In this document: piece after piece, positions 17,338-26,662 of the stretch
Numbering within the stretch: position 1 is the first letter of the stretch
How the letters are laid out: each line of letters opens with the position of its first letter
NCBI RefSeq assembly: GCF_025263685.1
Contig: NZ_CP092109.1
Span: 186,001 to 250,000, forward strand
DNA: 64,000 nt
Source of the DNA: Geoalkalibacter halelectricus
GTDB lineage: Bacteria; Desulfobacterota; Desulfuromonadia; Desulfuromonadales; Geoalkalibacteraceae
Direction of reading: 5' to 3'
The notes under the pieces: generated by a model
Seen by the model: only the letters and a program-made list of their open reading frames with translations
The model's database searches: none
What the model was told of the DNA's origin: nothing
Position numbers and translations under genes: made by a program

Positions 17338-19260
17338 ATGACGCCCAAGACCTCCCCCGCCTGGACCACCGAGGATTCCGCCCGCCTCTACCGCATCCAC
17401 GAGTGGAGCGCCGGTTATTTCGACGTCACCGAAACAGGCGATGTCGCCGTCAAGGTCAACTTCCCGTCCGGCGATGTGCGGGTTTCGCTGATGGACATCG
17501 TGGCCGGGGTGCATCAGCGCGACCTGCAGATGCCGGTACTGCTGCGCATCGAAAACCTGCTCGACAGCCAGATTGCGCTGCTCAACGAGTCCTTCCGCGC
17601 CGCCATCGCCCAGCAGGGCTATCGGGGCCGCTACCAGGGAGTCTTTCCCATCAAGGTCAATCAGCAGCGCAATGTCATCGAGGAGATCGCGCGCTTCGGG
17701 GCCCGCTACAATCACGGCCTTGAGGCGGGCAGCAAGGCCGAGCTGATCGTAGCGCTCTCGGCGCTCTCCGACAGCCAGGCCCTGATCGTGTGCAACGGTT
17801 ACAAGGATCCCGAATTCATCGACCTGGGGCTGCGCGCGCGCAAGCTCGGTTATCGCTGCGTGTTCGTCATCGAAACGCCCACCGAACTGCCCATCATCCT
17901 CGAGCGCAGCCGCGCCCTGGGCATCCGTCCGCTCATCGGCGTGCGCGCCAAGCTGGCGACCACCGTCGGCGGCCACTGGAACAAGACCAGCGGCGACCGC
18001 AGCATCTTCGGCCTGAGCACCAGTCAGTTGATCAGCATCGTCGACGCCCTCAAGGAAAACGACCTGCTCGACTGCCTGCAACTGCTGCACTGTCACCTGG
18101 GTTCGCAGATCCCCAACATCCGCGACATTCGCCAGGCGGTCATGGAAGCCTGCCGCTACTACATCAACCTGGTGCAGGAAGGCGCACCCATGGGCTTTCT
18201 CGACCTCGGCGGCGGCCTGGCGGTCGATTACCTGGGCTCGAAAACCAACAACGTACTCTCCATGAACTACAGCATGGACGAATACTGCGCCGACATCGTC
18301 GAGGTGATCATGCAGAGCCTCGACGCCGAGGAGGTGCCCCACCCGACCATCGTCACCGAGTCGGGGCGCTCCACGGTGGCCTATTATTCCCTGCTGCTGT
18401 TCAACATTTTCGACGTGACCTACTTTGAGCCCACGCCCCTGCCCCAGGCGCCCGCCGAGGACGAGCACACCCTCATCCACAGCCTCTACTCGGTGCTTGA
18501 GCGCTTCAAGCCGGCCAAAATCCAGCAGAGCTACAACAACACCATCTATTACCGCGACGAAATCCGCGAGCTGTTCAAGCGTGGTCAGATCTCGCTGCGC
18601 TCGCGTGCCCTGGCGGAAAACCTGGTGCTGGAAATCTTCCGGCGCATCGTCGTGGCCCTGGATCAGGCCGATGAAACGCCGCCGGAGCTCGAGGGGCTGC
18701 GTGAACATCTGGCCGACATCTACTACGGCAACCTGAGCATCTTCCAGTCCCTGCCCGATGCCTGGGCCATCGACCAGGTGTTCCCCCTCATGCCCATCCA
18801 CCGCCTCGACGAGCGGCCGACGCGCGAGGCCATCATCGCCGACATCACCTGCGACAGCGACGGGCGCATCGATCACTTCATCGACCTGCACGGCACGCGC
18901 AACACCCTGCCCCTGCACCTGCTCAATCCCGACGAGGATTACTACCTCGGCGCCTTTCTGGTCGGCGCCTACCAGGAAACCCTGGGCGATCTGCACAACC
19001 TCTTCGGCGACACCAACGTGGTGAGCATCCGCGTCAACGAGGACGGCAGCTTCGATGTCACCCGCGAGATCCAGGGCGACAGTATCGCCGACATCCTCGG
19101 CTACGTGCAGTACAACCCCAAGGATATCTTCGAGCGCTTCCGCGACACTGCCGAGCAGGCCGTGCGCCGCGGCGCCATCAGCGTGCGCGAACGCCAGGAA
19201 ATCCTCGAGCGCTTCTCCGCCAGCCTGCGCGGCTATACCTATTACGAAACGGATGCCTGA
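17338..19260 (+). CDS. speA: Biosynthetic arginine decarboxylase
   Basis: A 640-residue PLP enzyme (alanine-racemase-fold type III decarboxylase) converting arginine to agmatine, the first step of the agmatine route to putrescine and spermidine. It starts in the typical SpeA manner (YRIHEWSAGYFDV), with FPIKVNQQRNV holding the PLP lysine. GLEAGSKAELI, LHCHLGSQI and DLGGGLAVDY follow, with a C-terminal Tyr/Asp-rich domain. ATG 17338 lies nine bases after AGGAG; the GTG at 17332 is too close. A perfect 18-bp terminator follows. The fused spermidine-synthase-like gene at 919 could be in the same broad pathway, but it is distant. Confidence 0.96.
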   Translation: MTPKTSPAWTTEDSARLYRIHEWSAGYFDVTETGDVAVKVNFPSGDVRVSLMDIVAGVHQRDLQMPVLLRIENLLDSQIALLNESFRAAIAQQGYRGRYQGVFPIKVNQQRNVIEEIARFGARYNHGLEAGSKAELIVALSALSDSQALIVCNGYKDPEFIDLGLRARKLGYRCVFVIETPTELPIILERSRALGIRPLIGVRAKLATTVGGHWNKTSGDRSIFGLSTSQLISIVDALKENDLLDCLQLLHCHLGSQIPNIRDIRQAVMEACRYYINLVQEGAPMGFLDLGGGLAVDYLGSKTNNVLSMNYSMDEYCADIVEVIMQSLDAEEVPHPTIVTESGRSTVAYYSLLLFNIFDVTYFEPTPLPQAPAEDEHTLIHSLYSVLERFKPAKIQQSYNNTIYYRDEIRELFKRGQISLRSRALAENLVLEIFRRIVVALDQADETPPELEGLREHLADIYYGNLSIFQSLPDAWAIDQVFPLMPIHRLDERPTREAIIADITCDSDGRIDHFIDLHGTRNTLPLHLLNPDEDYYLGAFLVGAYQETLGDLHNLFGDTNVVSIRVNEDGSFDVTREIQGDSIADILGYVQYNPKDIFERFRDTAEQAVRRGAISVRERQEILERFSASLRGYTYYETDA

Positions 19261-19278
19261 GCGCAACGCTTCAACTCT

Positions 19279-19330
19279 CCGAAAAGAAAACCCGTCCCTT
19301 CGCAAGTGAGGTGACGGGTTTTCTTTTCGG
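19279..19330 (+). terminator. Strong terminator after speA
   Basis: A perfect 18-bp stem (CCGAAAAGAAAACCCGTC at 19279-19296 with 19313-19330) and a 16-base loop. The descending arm contains GGGTTTTCTTTT, giving a T-rich 3' end. Confidence 0.85.
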
Positions 19331-19346
19331 ATCAGGGCAAAGATTC

Positions 19347-19392
19347 TTGACAAGTTCCGCCGCCCCTCGCCATACTGACTGACCAATCAGTT
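19347..19392 (+). promoter_or_regulatory. Promoter with TetR-type operator for the efflux operon
   Basis: TTGACA (19347-19352), an 18-base spacer and CATACT (19371-19376) form a sigma-70 type promoter. An inverted repeat ACTGA-CCAA-TCAGT (19378-19391) begins at the end of the -10 box, where bound repressor would block transcription. The downstream regulator at 19408 is the obvious candidate to bind it (autoregulation; inferred). Confidence 0.7.
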
Positions 19393-19407
19393 AAGAAGGA
19401 GTCTTGC

Positions 19408-20007
19408 ATGTCCCGCAAAAGCGCCATCCTCGCCGCCGCGACGGATCTGTTCGCCGAAAAGGGTTTCAACGAGACCTGCACCGCCGAAATCGCCGCGCGG
19501 GCCGGCGTCGCTCAGGGCACCCTGTTCTACCACTTCAAGTCCAAGGAAGGCATGCTGCTCGAAGTTTTCGCCGACGTCATGGGTGCCTATCTGCACGGCC
19601 AGGAACAAGCCCTGCAAGGCGCCGGCGACGGCCGCGCGGCCCTGGAGGAGATGCTGCGCTTTCACTTTCGCTTTCTCCAGGACAACAGCCGCCACCTGCT
19701 GGTTTTGATTCGCGACTTCCCCTGCCACTTGCTGCGCGAGGACGGTCCGCGGCGCAGCCAAGTCAGGGAGCAGTTGCTGGCAATGATCGCGCTCTTGCGC
19801 ACCTGTTTAGAGCGCGGCGCGCACGACGGCTCCCTGCGCGTGAAGGATGCCCACACCACCGCCCTGCTGCTGCGCGGCCTGCTCTCCGGCCTGACGCGCC
19901 AGCAGCTGCTCAGCCCCTTGGATGTGCCTGATCTCGGCGAGGAGGCGGTGGCCTTCTGCCTTGAGGCCCTGCGACCCGACGGATTGCCCGCTCCGCTCGC
20001 CCCTTAG
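19408..20007 (+). CDS. TetR/AcrR family transcriptional repressor
   Basis: A 199-residue one-component regulator. The N-terminal helix-turn-helix is clear at about residues 20-50 (AEIAARAGVAQGTLFYHFKSKEGML). The rest is an all-helical ligand-binding domain of no recognisable specificity. It is the first gene of a tetR-tolC-MFP-RND operon, 17 bases before the tolC start. An inverted repeat resembling TetR operators overlaps its promoter, so it probably controls its own operon in response to a pump substrate. Confidence 0.93.
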   Translation: MSRKSAILAAATDLFAEKGFNETCTAEIAARAGVAQGTLFYHFKSKEGMLLEVFADVMGAYLHGQEQALQGAGDGRAALEEMLRFHFRFLQDNSRHLLVLIRDFPCHLLREDGPRRSQVREQLLAMIALLRTCLERGAHDGSLRVKDAHTTALLLRGLLSGLTRQQLLSPLDVPDLGEEAVAFCLEALRPDGLPAPLAP

Positions 20008-20024
20008 ACACAGGATTGGTTTCC

Positions 20025-21593
20025 ATGCCGCGTATATTTTCCGCCTGGCTGCTCCTGATTTTTCTCGCCGCGCCGACCCTCGCCCTCGCCGAGGGCCCGG
20101 CCGCCCGCTTATCCCTGCACGACGCCCTGGCGCGGGGTCTGGAGCGCAACTTCAATCTGCGCATCGAACATCTCAACGTTCCCATCGGGGAGCAGGTGGT
20201 CGTCACCGAGCAGGCGCGCTTTGATCCCCTGGCCGAAGCGCGTCTCAATACCCGTTCCCAGCGCACCCCCAACGCCTCGGCCCTGGCCGGCGACGATTAC
20301 GCCCGCCGCCGCGACCATAACGCCGCGCTCTCCCTGAGCAAGGAATTCCACGGCGGCCTCGATGCGCGCCTGAGCCTGGAGACCTCGCGCCTGAGCACCA
20401 ATTCCGCGGTGGACATCCTCGATCCGCAGTACCGCTCGTTTCTCTTTCTCGACCTGAACCAGCCGCTGCTGCGCGATTTCGGCGCCCGCGTCAACACCGC
20501 CGACTTGCGTCTAGCCGACAACCGCCTGCGCCAGGCGCGCCTGGACTATCTCGACCAGGCCCAGCGGCTGGTGGAGGAGATCGAGGTCGCCTATCTCGAT
20601 CTGAGCCGCACCCTGGAAATTCTGCAACTGCGCATCGAGGGGCGGGAACTGGCGCGCGAGCTGCTCGAAGCCAACCGCGAGAAGTTCGAGGCCGGCATCG
20701 TGCCGGTCACCGAGGTGCAGGAGGCCGAAACCGCCGTGGCCGGGCGCGACGAGCAGGTGGTCTTCGCCCGTCAGCAGGTCGAAGGGGCGGCCCACCGGCT
20801 GCGCCGGCTGCTGGCCATCGAGCGCGGCGATCCGCTGTTTCTGCTGGAGCTGGCCACCGACCCCCTGGGCGAGCCCGACGCCGACTGGCCCAGCGCCGAT
20901 GAGGCCCTGGCCGAGGCCCTGGACACTCGGCCCGATCTCAAGCGCCGGCAACTGGAAATCGTCGACCGCGACATCCGCCTGGAATTTTTCGCCAACCAGA
21001 AGCTGCCGCGCCTGGATCTCGAGGCCTCCCTGGGTGTCAACGGCCTCTCCGGCGAGGAGCGCGCCGTCGCGTTTGCCGACGGCGCGGCGGGCAGCCCCAA
21101 CAGCGGCGGCTACTGGCGATCCCTGGATCGCATGAGCAGCGCCGACGGCTATGAATGGTACACCGGCGTGCGTCTGAGCTATCCCCTGGGCAACCGCGCC
21201 GCCCAGGCCAACCACCGGCGTGCCGACCTGGAAAAGCGTCAGGCCCTCTATGGACTCAAGGATCTGGAAAACCTCATGGAAACCGAGATCCGCAACGCCC
21301 TGACGGCGGTGGAGCGCGGCTTTGAGCGCGTGCTGGTGGCCGAGCGCTTTCAGCAACTGGCCGACACCACCCTGTCCCAGGAAATGGAGCGGCTGCGGGA
21401 AGGCTTGTCCGACACCTTCCGCATCCTGGATTTTCAGGACAACGTCATCGAGGCCCGGGTGCGCAAGACCAACGCCCTGGTGGACTTTCATCAGGGACTC
21501 GCCGGCCTTTACCGCGCCATGGGCTTGAACCTCGAACGCCGCGGCATTGTGCACGACCCCGCCCTGAAGGAGATGTTGCATGTTCAGAACTGA
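20025..21593 (+). CDS. TolC-family outer-membrane efflux protein
   Basis: A 522-residue outer-membrane channel with a signal peptide (cleavage probably after ALA, about residue 22). Two long-helix repeats follow, starting RLSLHDALARGLERNFNLRIE and DIRLEFFANQKLPRLDLEASL, the usual OEP domain architecture. It forms the exit duct for the adjacent RND pump. Start ATG 20025 has AGGA nine bases upstream. Its last codons overlap the MFP start by 14 bases, pointing to co-translation. Confidence 0.92.
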   Translation: MPRIFSAWLLLIFLAAPTLALAEGPAARLSLHDALARGLERNFNLRIEHLNVPIGEQVVVTEQARFDPLAEARLNTRSQRTPNASALAGDDYARRRDHNAALSLSKEFHGGLDARLSLETSRLSTNSAVDILDPQYRSFLFLDLNQPLLRDFGARVNTADLRLADNRLRQARLDYLDQAQRLVEEIEVAYLDLSRTLEILQLRIEGRELARELLEANREKFEAGIVPVTEVQEAETAVAGRDEQVVFARQQVEGAAHRLRRLLAIERGDPLFLLELATDPLGEPDADWPSADEALAEALDTRPDLKRRQLEIVDRDIRLEFFANQKLPRLDLEASLGVNGLSGEERAVAFADGAAGSPNSGGYWRSLDRMSSADGYEWYTGVRLSYPLGNRAAQANHRRADLEKRQALYGLKDLENLMETEIRNALTAVERGFERVLVAERFQQLADTTLSQEMERLREGLSDTFRILDFQDNVIEARVRKTNALVDFHQGLAGLYRAMGLNLERRGIVHDPALKEMLHVQN

Positions 21594-22686
21594 TAAAATC
21601 CGCCGCTCGCTCGTGCTTCTTGTGGCCCTGGCGGCGCTGTTGGCGGGCTGCGGCGAAACCGAGACGCAGGAGGTGCGCCGCGAGGCGCCGGCGGTGCCGG
21701 TGATTCTCGGCGAGACGCAAACCCGCCGGGTGGAGCTGACCCTGGAGCAGGTCGGCACCCTGGAAGCGAGCCAGGACGTGACCCTGCGCGCCGAAAGCGA
21801 AGGACGCGTCACCGCCATCAGCTTTCAGGAAGGCCGCGCGGTGGAGCGCGGCGCGCTGCTGGTGCAATTGGACAGCGAGCGCATCGAGGCGGCCATTCTC
21901 AGCCTGCGGGCGCGGCTGACCGAGCTTGAGGCGCGCCTGGACAACCAACTGCGCACCCTGGAGCGCAACCGCCCGCTGCTGGAGCGCAATCTCATCTCGC
22001 GGCTGCAATTCGACAACCTTGAAACCGAGATCGCCGAGACCCGCGCCCAAATCGAGGGCGTGCAGGCCAACCTCGCCCAGGAACGCATTCGCCTGGCCGA
22101 AACCCGCATCCGCGCCCCCTTCGCCGGGGTGGTGGGGGCGCGCACCCTGGCGGTGGGTGATTACCTGCGCATCGGTGATCCGGTGGTGAGCCTGGTCGAT
22201 CTCGATCCCCTGGAAATCTCCTTTCAGGTGCCCGAGGCCCTCAAGCCCAAGCTCTCCCTAGATCAGGGGGTGAGCCTGCGCGTGGCCGCCTATCCCCAGC
22301 AGGTCTTCCAAGGGACCATCAGCTTCATCGCGCCGCGCGTGAACATCACCACGCGCACCTTTCAGGTCAAGGCCCAGATCGCCAACGCCGAGCGGCTGCT
22401 CAGCCCCGGCATGTTCGCACGGGTCGAGGTCATCACCGATGTCTTCGAACAGGCCCTCACCGTGCCCTGGGAGAGCGTGATCCGCACCGAGGACGACACC
22501 TATGTCTATACGGTGGAGGAGAATCTGGCGCGGCGCGTGCCCGTGCGCCTGGGCCGCATCACCGGCGAGTGGGCGCAGGTTCTCGAAGGCGATCTGGCGC
22601 CCGGAGCGCCGGTGATTCTGGAAGGCAAATTCGCCGCCCGCGACGGTCAGCGCGTCGCGCCGCGCAACGCCCCGCCACGCCCGTAG
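21580..22686 (+). CDS. RND efflux periplasmic adaptor (membrane fusion protein)
   Basis: A 368-residue HlyD/AcrA-type adaptor. The signal ends in a lipobox (ALLAGC), so it is probably a lipoprotein of the inner membrane. It contains a lipoyl-like half (EGRVTAISFQEGRAVERGALLVQLD), a helical hairpin (about residues 100-160), the second lipoyl half (RIRAPFAGVVGARTLAVGDYLRIGDPV) and a beta-barrel. It couples the inner-membrane pump to TolC. It overlaps the tolC-like gene and lies 38 bases before the pump gene. Confidence 0.93.
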   Translation: MFRTDKIRRSLVLLVALAALLAGCGETETQEVRREAPAVPVILGETQTRRVELTLEQVGTLEASQDVTLRAESEGRVTAISFQEGRAVERGALLVQLDSERIEAAILSLRARLTELEARLDNQLRTLERNRPLLERNLISRLQFDNLETEIAETRAQIEGVQANLAQERIRLAETRIRAPFAGVVGARTLAVGDYLRIGDPVVSLVDLDPLEISFQVPEALKPKLSLDQGVSLRVAAYPQQVFQGTISFIAPRVNITTRTFQVKAQIANAERLLSPGMFARVEVITDVFEQALTVPWESVIRTEDDTYVYTVEENLARRVPVRLGRITGEWAQVLEGDLAPGAPVILEGKFAARDGQRVAPRNAPPRP

Positions 22687-22724
22687 AACCCTGATTCCCA
22701 TAATCCGAGGAAAAGGATAGATCC

Positions 22725-25700
22725 ATGTTTTTGTCGCACATGTCCATCAAGCGGCCGGTGACGGCGACCATGCTGGTCGGCGCCCTGGTGATCTTCGGCC
22801 TCATCGGCTTCGCGCGCCTGGGCGTCTCGCTGTTTCCCGACGTCGACTATCCCATGGTCACCGTGACCACCACCTGGGACAACGCGCGCCCCGAGGAGGT
22901 CGACAACGAAATCACCGATCTGCTCGAGGACGCCATCGCCGGGGTAAGCGGCATCAAGCACATCATCTCCCAGAGCATGGAAGGCCGCTCGCGCATCACC
23001 ATCGAATTCGAATTGCACAAGGATCTCGACATTGCCGCCCAGGAGGTGCGCGACAAGGTTTCGGCGCGCCTGCGCAGGCTGCCGAGCGACGCCGACGTGC
23101 CGGTGGTGGACAAACTCGACATCAACGCCCAGCCCATCATGTGGCTGGCGGTGACCGGCCAGCGCGCCATCGAGGATCTGACCCTGCTCGCCGATGAACA
23201 GGTGCGCCCTATTCTGCAGAAAATCGACGGGGTGGGTGAGGTGCGCCTGGGCGGCGCGCGGGAAAAACAGGTGCACATCCGCCTCATGCGCGAGCGCCTG
23301 GCGGCCTACGGCATCGGCGTCGACGAGGTGATCGACGCCATCCGCCGCCAACACGTCGAGGTTCCCGGCGGCAAGATCGAATCGGCGCAGAAGGAGTTTC
23401 TCATCCGCACCGTGGGCGAATTCGAATCGCCCGAGGAATTCAACAACGTCATCGTCGCCCATCGCGGCGGCACCCCCGTGCGCCTCGGCCAATTGGGCAC
23501 CGCCGAGGCCGGGCGCACCGAGGATCGCCCGGCGGGACGCTTCACCAACCGCGAGGGCGTCGAGCGCACCGCCGCCCTGGGCATCACTCCGCGCTCTGGC
23601 GCCAACGAGGTGGCCATCGCCCGCGAGGTGCGCGCCCTGCTGCCGGAAATTCGCGCCGGGCTGCCCGAGGGCATGGCCATTCACGTGGCCACCGACACCA
23701 CGCGCTTCATCGAGCAATCCATCGACGAGATCAAGTTTCAACTGGTGCTCGGCGGACTCGCCGCTGCATTCGTCATCCTGCTCTTTTTGCAGAACATCCG
23801 CACCACCGTCATCAGCGCCGTGGCCATCCCCACCTCCATCATCGCCACCTTCGCCTGCATGTACGCCATGGGCTTTACCATGAACAACATGAGCATGCTC
23901 GCCCTGGTGCTGGCCGTGGGGTTGGTCATCGACGACGCCATCGTCATGACGGAGAACATCTTCCGCCACCGCACCGCCCTGGACAAGGGACCCATGCTCG
24001 CCGCCTACGAGGGTTCGCGGGAAATCGGCTTCGCCATCATCTCCACCACCCTGGCCATGGCCGGGGTCTTTCTGCCGGTGGCCTTCATGGGCGGGATGAT
24101 CGGGCGCTTTTTCTTCGAGTTCGCGGTCACCGTGGCCTTCGCCATCGCCTGCTCGACTTTCGTCGCCCTGACCCTGGTGCCCATGCTCAATTCGCGCTTT
24201 CTCAAGCGCGGCTCGCCCAACCTCCAAGTGTTTCGCGTCTTCGACCGCATCATGGCCTGGGGCGCGGATTTCTACCGCCGCTGGATGCACCGCTTTCTCG
24301 CCCACCGGGTGCTGGTGCTGGCCATGGCCCTGGCTGCCATGGTCGCCGGCGGCTGGATCTTCAGCATCCTCGGCAAGGAGTTCATCACCGAGGAGGACCA
24401 GAGTCGTTTCGTGGTGCGCATTCAAACGCCGCTGGCCTACGCCGTCGACAAGACCGACGAGGTCATGCAACGCGTCGAGGAGCAATTGCGCGAGATCCCC
24501 GAAGTCAGCCACTTCTTCAGCTTCACCGGCTGGGGCGGCTCCAACCGCGCCACTGCTTTTGTGACCCTGGTGCCCAAAAGCGAGCGCGAGCGCAGTCAGC
24601 GCGAGATCCAGACCGAAGTGCGCCAGATGCTGCGCCAGATGCCCGATGTGCGCGGCAGCGCCACGCCGATTTCGCCCCTGGGCGGCGGGCAGCGCAATGA
24701 AGACATCCAGTTCGTCATTCAGGGCCCCGATCTCACCGAGATCGATCGTATCAGCCGCGAGGTCATGACCCGCCTGGAAGAAACGTCCGGCTATTCCGGC
24801 ATCACCCGCGACCTGGAAGTCGGCAAGCCCGAGGTGCGGGTGCGCATCGACCGCGAAAAAGCCGCCGAAGCAGGCATCAGCGCCCGCGATATCGCCACGG
24901 CCGTGGGTGCCTTGCTCGGCGGCGTCGAAGTCGCCACCTACCGCGAGGGCGGGCGCAGCTACGACGTACGCCTGCGCCTGCTGCCCGAACAGCGCCTGCT
25001 GCCCACCGACATCGAGCGCATCTTTCTGCGCGGCGCCGACGGCGGCCTGCGCGACATCAGCAACTTCGCGAGCATCGAGGAAGGCGTCGGGCCCAGCGTC
25101 ATCAATCGCCTCGACCGCCAGCGCTCGGCCACCGTCTACGCCAACCTCGAAGGCGGCAAGCTGCTCGGCGACGCCATGCCCGAGGTCCAGGCCATCGCCG
25201 CCGCATTTCTCACCGAGGGCTATACCACCAAATTTTCCGGCGCCGCCGAAACCTTCCAGGAAACCGGCCAGTACATCCTGTTCGCCTTTTTGCTCGCCAT
25301 CCTGCTCACCTACATGGTGCTCGCCGCCCAGTTCGAGAGCTTCTCCCAGCCCTTCGCCATCATGATGGGCCTGCCTCTCTCGTTTCTCGGCGCCTTCGGG
25401 CTGCTGTGGATCATGGGCAACACCTTCAACCTGTTCTCCATGATCGGCCTGGTGCTGCTCATCGGGTTGGTGACCAAAAACGGCATCCTGCTCATCGACT
25501 ACACCAACCAGTTGCGGCGCAGGGGCATGGAGGTCCACGACGCCCTGGTCGAGGCCGGGGCCACGCGCCTGCGGCCCATCCTCATGACCGCCATCTCCAC
25601 CATCGCCGGCGTGCTGCCCGTCGCCATCGGCTTCGGCGAAGGCAGCGAAAGCCGCCAACCCATGGCCGTGGCCATCACCGGCGGCCTGCTTTCCTCCACC

Positions 25701-25826
25701 TTCCTGACCCTGGCAGTGCTGCCGGTGATTTATTCCTATCTCGATCAGGCAGGACGCTGGTCGTTGCTGGAGAGATTCAAAGGCTGGCTGATTGCACGCG
25801 AGGAGGGAGAAAAAGACCAGAGCTGA
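22725..25826 (+). CDS. RND-family efflux pump, inner-membrane permease (HAE1/AcrB type)
   Basis: A 1033-residue proton-driven trimeric transporter with 12 transmembrane helices and two large periplasmic loops. It begins SIKRPVTATML as usual. The proton-relay Asp pair is present in helix 4 (GLVIDDAIVMTENI), and the conserved GLVTKNGILLIDYTNQLR is in the second half. Drug- or lipid-type substrates are more likely than metals, because the sequence follows the HAE1 and not the CzcA pattern. It is the last gene of the TetR-controlled operon. Confidence 0.95.
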   Translation: MFLSHMSIKRPVTATMLVGALVIFGLIGFARLGVSLFPDVDYPMVTVTTTWDNARPEEVDNEITDLLEDAIAGVSGIKHIISQSMEGRSRITIEFELHKDLDIAAQEVRDKVSARLRRLPSDADVPVVDKLDINAQPIMWLAVTGQRAIEDLTLLADEQVRPILQKIDGVGEVRLGGAREKQVHIRLMRERLAAYGIGVDEVIDAIRRQHVEVPGGKIESAQKEFLIRTVGEFESPEEFNNVIVAHRGGTPVRLGQLGTAEAGRTEDRPAGRFTNREGVERTAALGITPRSGANEVAIAREVRALLPEIRAGLPEGMAIHVATDTTRFIEQSIDEIKFQLVLGGLAAAFVILLFLQNIRTTVISAVAIPTSIIATFACMYAMGFTMNNMSMLALVLAVGLVIDDAIVMTENIFRHRTALDKGPMLAAYEGSREIGFAIISTTLAMAGVFLPVAFMGGMIGRFFFEFAVTVAFAIACSTFVALTLVPMLNSRFLKRGSPNLQVFRVFDRIMAWGADFYRRWMHRFLAHRVLVLAMALAAMVAGGWIFSILGKEFITEEDQSRFVVRIQTPLAYAVDKTDEVMQRVEEQLREIPEVSHFFSFTGWGGSNRATAFVTLVPKSERERSQREIQTEVRQMLRQMPDVRGSATPISPLGGGQRNEDIQFVIQGPDLTEIDRISREVMTRLEETSGYSGITRDLEVGKPEVRVRIDREKAAEAGISARDIATAVGALLGGVEVATYREGGRSYDVRLRLLPEQRLLPTDIERIFLRGADGGLRDISNFASIEEGVGPSVINRLDRQRSATVYANLEGGKLLGDAMPEVQAIAAAFLTEGYTTKFSGAAETFQETGQYILFAFLLAILLTYMVLAAQFESFSQPFAIMMGLPLSFLGAFGLLWIMGNTFNLFSMIGLVLLIGLVTKNGILLIDYTNQLRRRGMEVHDALVEAGATRLRPILMTAISTIAGVLPVAIGFGEGSESRQPMAVAITGGLLSSTFLTLAVLPVIYSYLDQAGRWSLLERFKGWLIAREEGEKDQS

Positions 25827-25843
25827 GCGCTGCAGCGCTCAGC
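25822..25843. terminator. 22-bp perfect palindrome at the end of the RND gene
   Basis: GCTGAGCGC (25822-25830) and GCGCTCAGC (25835-25843) are exact complements around TGCA. The palindrome includes the TGA stop codon of the pump gene. No T run follows, so a role as a 3'-end hairpin is likelier than canonical termination. Confidence 0.45.
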
Positions 25844-25918
25844 AGAAACCGGAAAGGAATTTTTCGGAGGCGGTGTTCGAAAATGCTTCCCTGAGACGCG
25901 ATGCCCGAGGATAGCCGG

Positions 25919-25952
25919 TTGACTGAACGCGTCAAATTGCTATCATTGCAAT
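25919..25952 (+). promoter_or_regulatory. Promoter/operator of the FitAB-like toxin-antitoxin pair
   Basis: TTGACT (25919-25924), a 16-base spacer and TATCAT (25941-25946). An inverted repeat ATTGC-N7-GCAAT (25936-25952) covers the -10 box, the expected position for autorepression by the ribbon-helix-helix antitoxin. Confidence 0.6.
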
Positions 25953-25977
25953 CAGTGACATCCTCAAGGAGGCACGC

Positions 25978-26214
25978 ATGTCCAGCCTAACCATTCGCAA
26001 CATTGACGACGAAATAAAAAAGCAGTTGCGCCTGCGGGCTGCCGCTCATGGGCGGTCCATGGAAGCTGAAGTCCGACACATCTTGCGCGAGGCACTATCA
26101 GGGCCCACGGCGTCGGATCTTGTCCAGCGCATCCGGGGGAGATTTCGCGACTGCGGCGCCGAACTTGAATTTCCCCAACGTCAATCCGTTCGCACTCCGC
26201 CGAAACTGGACTGA
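25978..26214 (+). CDS. FitA-like ribbon-helix-helix antitoxin
   Basis: A 78-residue antitoxin. Residues 1-45 (SLTIRNIDDEIKKQLRLRAA, then HGRSMEAEVRHILREAL) form the ribbon-helix-helix typical of FitA/Phd-like Arc-fold antitoxins; the C-terminal tail would wrap the toxin. AAGGAGG precedes the ATG. It ends four bases before the PIN toxin gene. The pair should neutralise and autorepress as in FitAB systems. Confidence 0.9.
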   Translation: MSSLTIRNIDDEIKKQLRLRAAAHGRSMEAEVRHILREALSGPTASDLVQRIRGRFRDCGAELEFPQRQSVRTPPKLD

Positions 26215-26218
26215 GCTT

Positions 26219-26650
26219 ATGAGCGACATTTTGCTCGACACCAATGTACTTTCCGAGTTGATGCGTCCGCATCCCGACAGGCAAGTACTCGCCTGGTTCT
26301 CGCGGCATGCAGGGCTGCGCCTGTCGATCAGCGCCGTCACTAAGGCCGAAATTTTGTTTGGTATCGGATTGCTGCCGAAAGGCAAACGGCGCACCGCCCT
26401 TGAGGCGGCGGCGCATGAAATGTTTGAGGAGGATTTCGGCAAAAACTGCCTGGCTTTCGATGCCCTTGCCGCCGATTTTTATGCGGATGTCGTCCTCGGC
26501 CGCAGGCGAGCCGGCCTACCGATCACCACCGAAGATGCCCAAATCGCCGCAATCGCTTTATCACACAAGATGCCCCTGGCCACCAGGAACACACGCGATT
26601 TCGCCAAAATCGACGGTCTTACGATTATCGATCCATGGAATGATGAATAA
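26219..26650 (+). CDS. PIN-domain ribonuclease toxin (FitB/VapC-like)
   Basis: A 143-residue PIN nuclease. The conserved acidic residues are visible: LLDTNVLSELM (first Asp), AVTKAEILFG (Glu), ITTEDAQIAAIA (Asp) and TRNTRDF (Asp). It is an Mg-dependent endoribonuclease that inhibits growth when free of its antitoxin. ATG 26219 is chosen because the reading frame upstream overlaps the antitoxin gene and gives no family-like sequence. It is the second gene of the two-gene operon. Confidence 0.9.
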   Translation: MSDILLDTNVLSELMRPHPDRQVLAWFSRHAGLRLSISAVTKAEILFGIGLLPKGKRRTALEAAAHEMFEEDFGKNCLAFDALAADFYADVVLGRRRAGLPITTEDAQIAAIALSHKMPLATRNTRDFAKIDGLTIIDPWNDE

Positions 26651-26662
26651 GCCCCAATCAAG

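Noticed and set aside
19347-19392. Operator at 19378-19391 as an attachment site of a mobile island
   Set aside because: It is a single short dyad directly at a TetR-family promoter with no integrase or second copy nearby; an operator explains it better.
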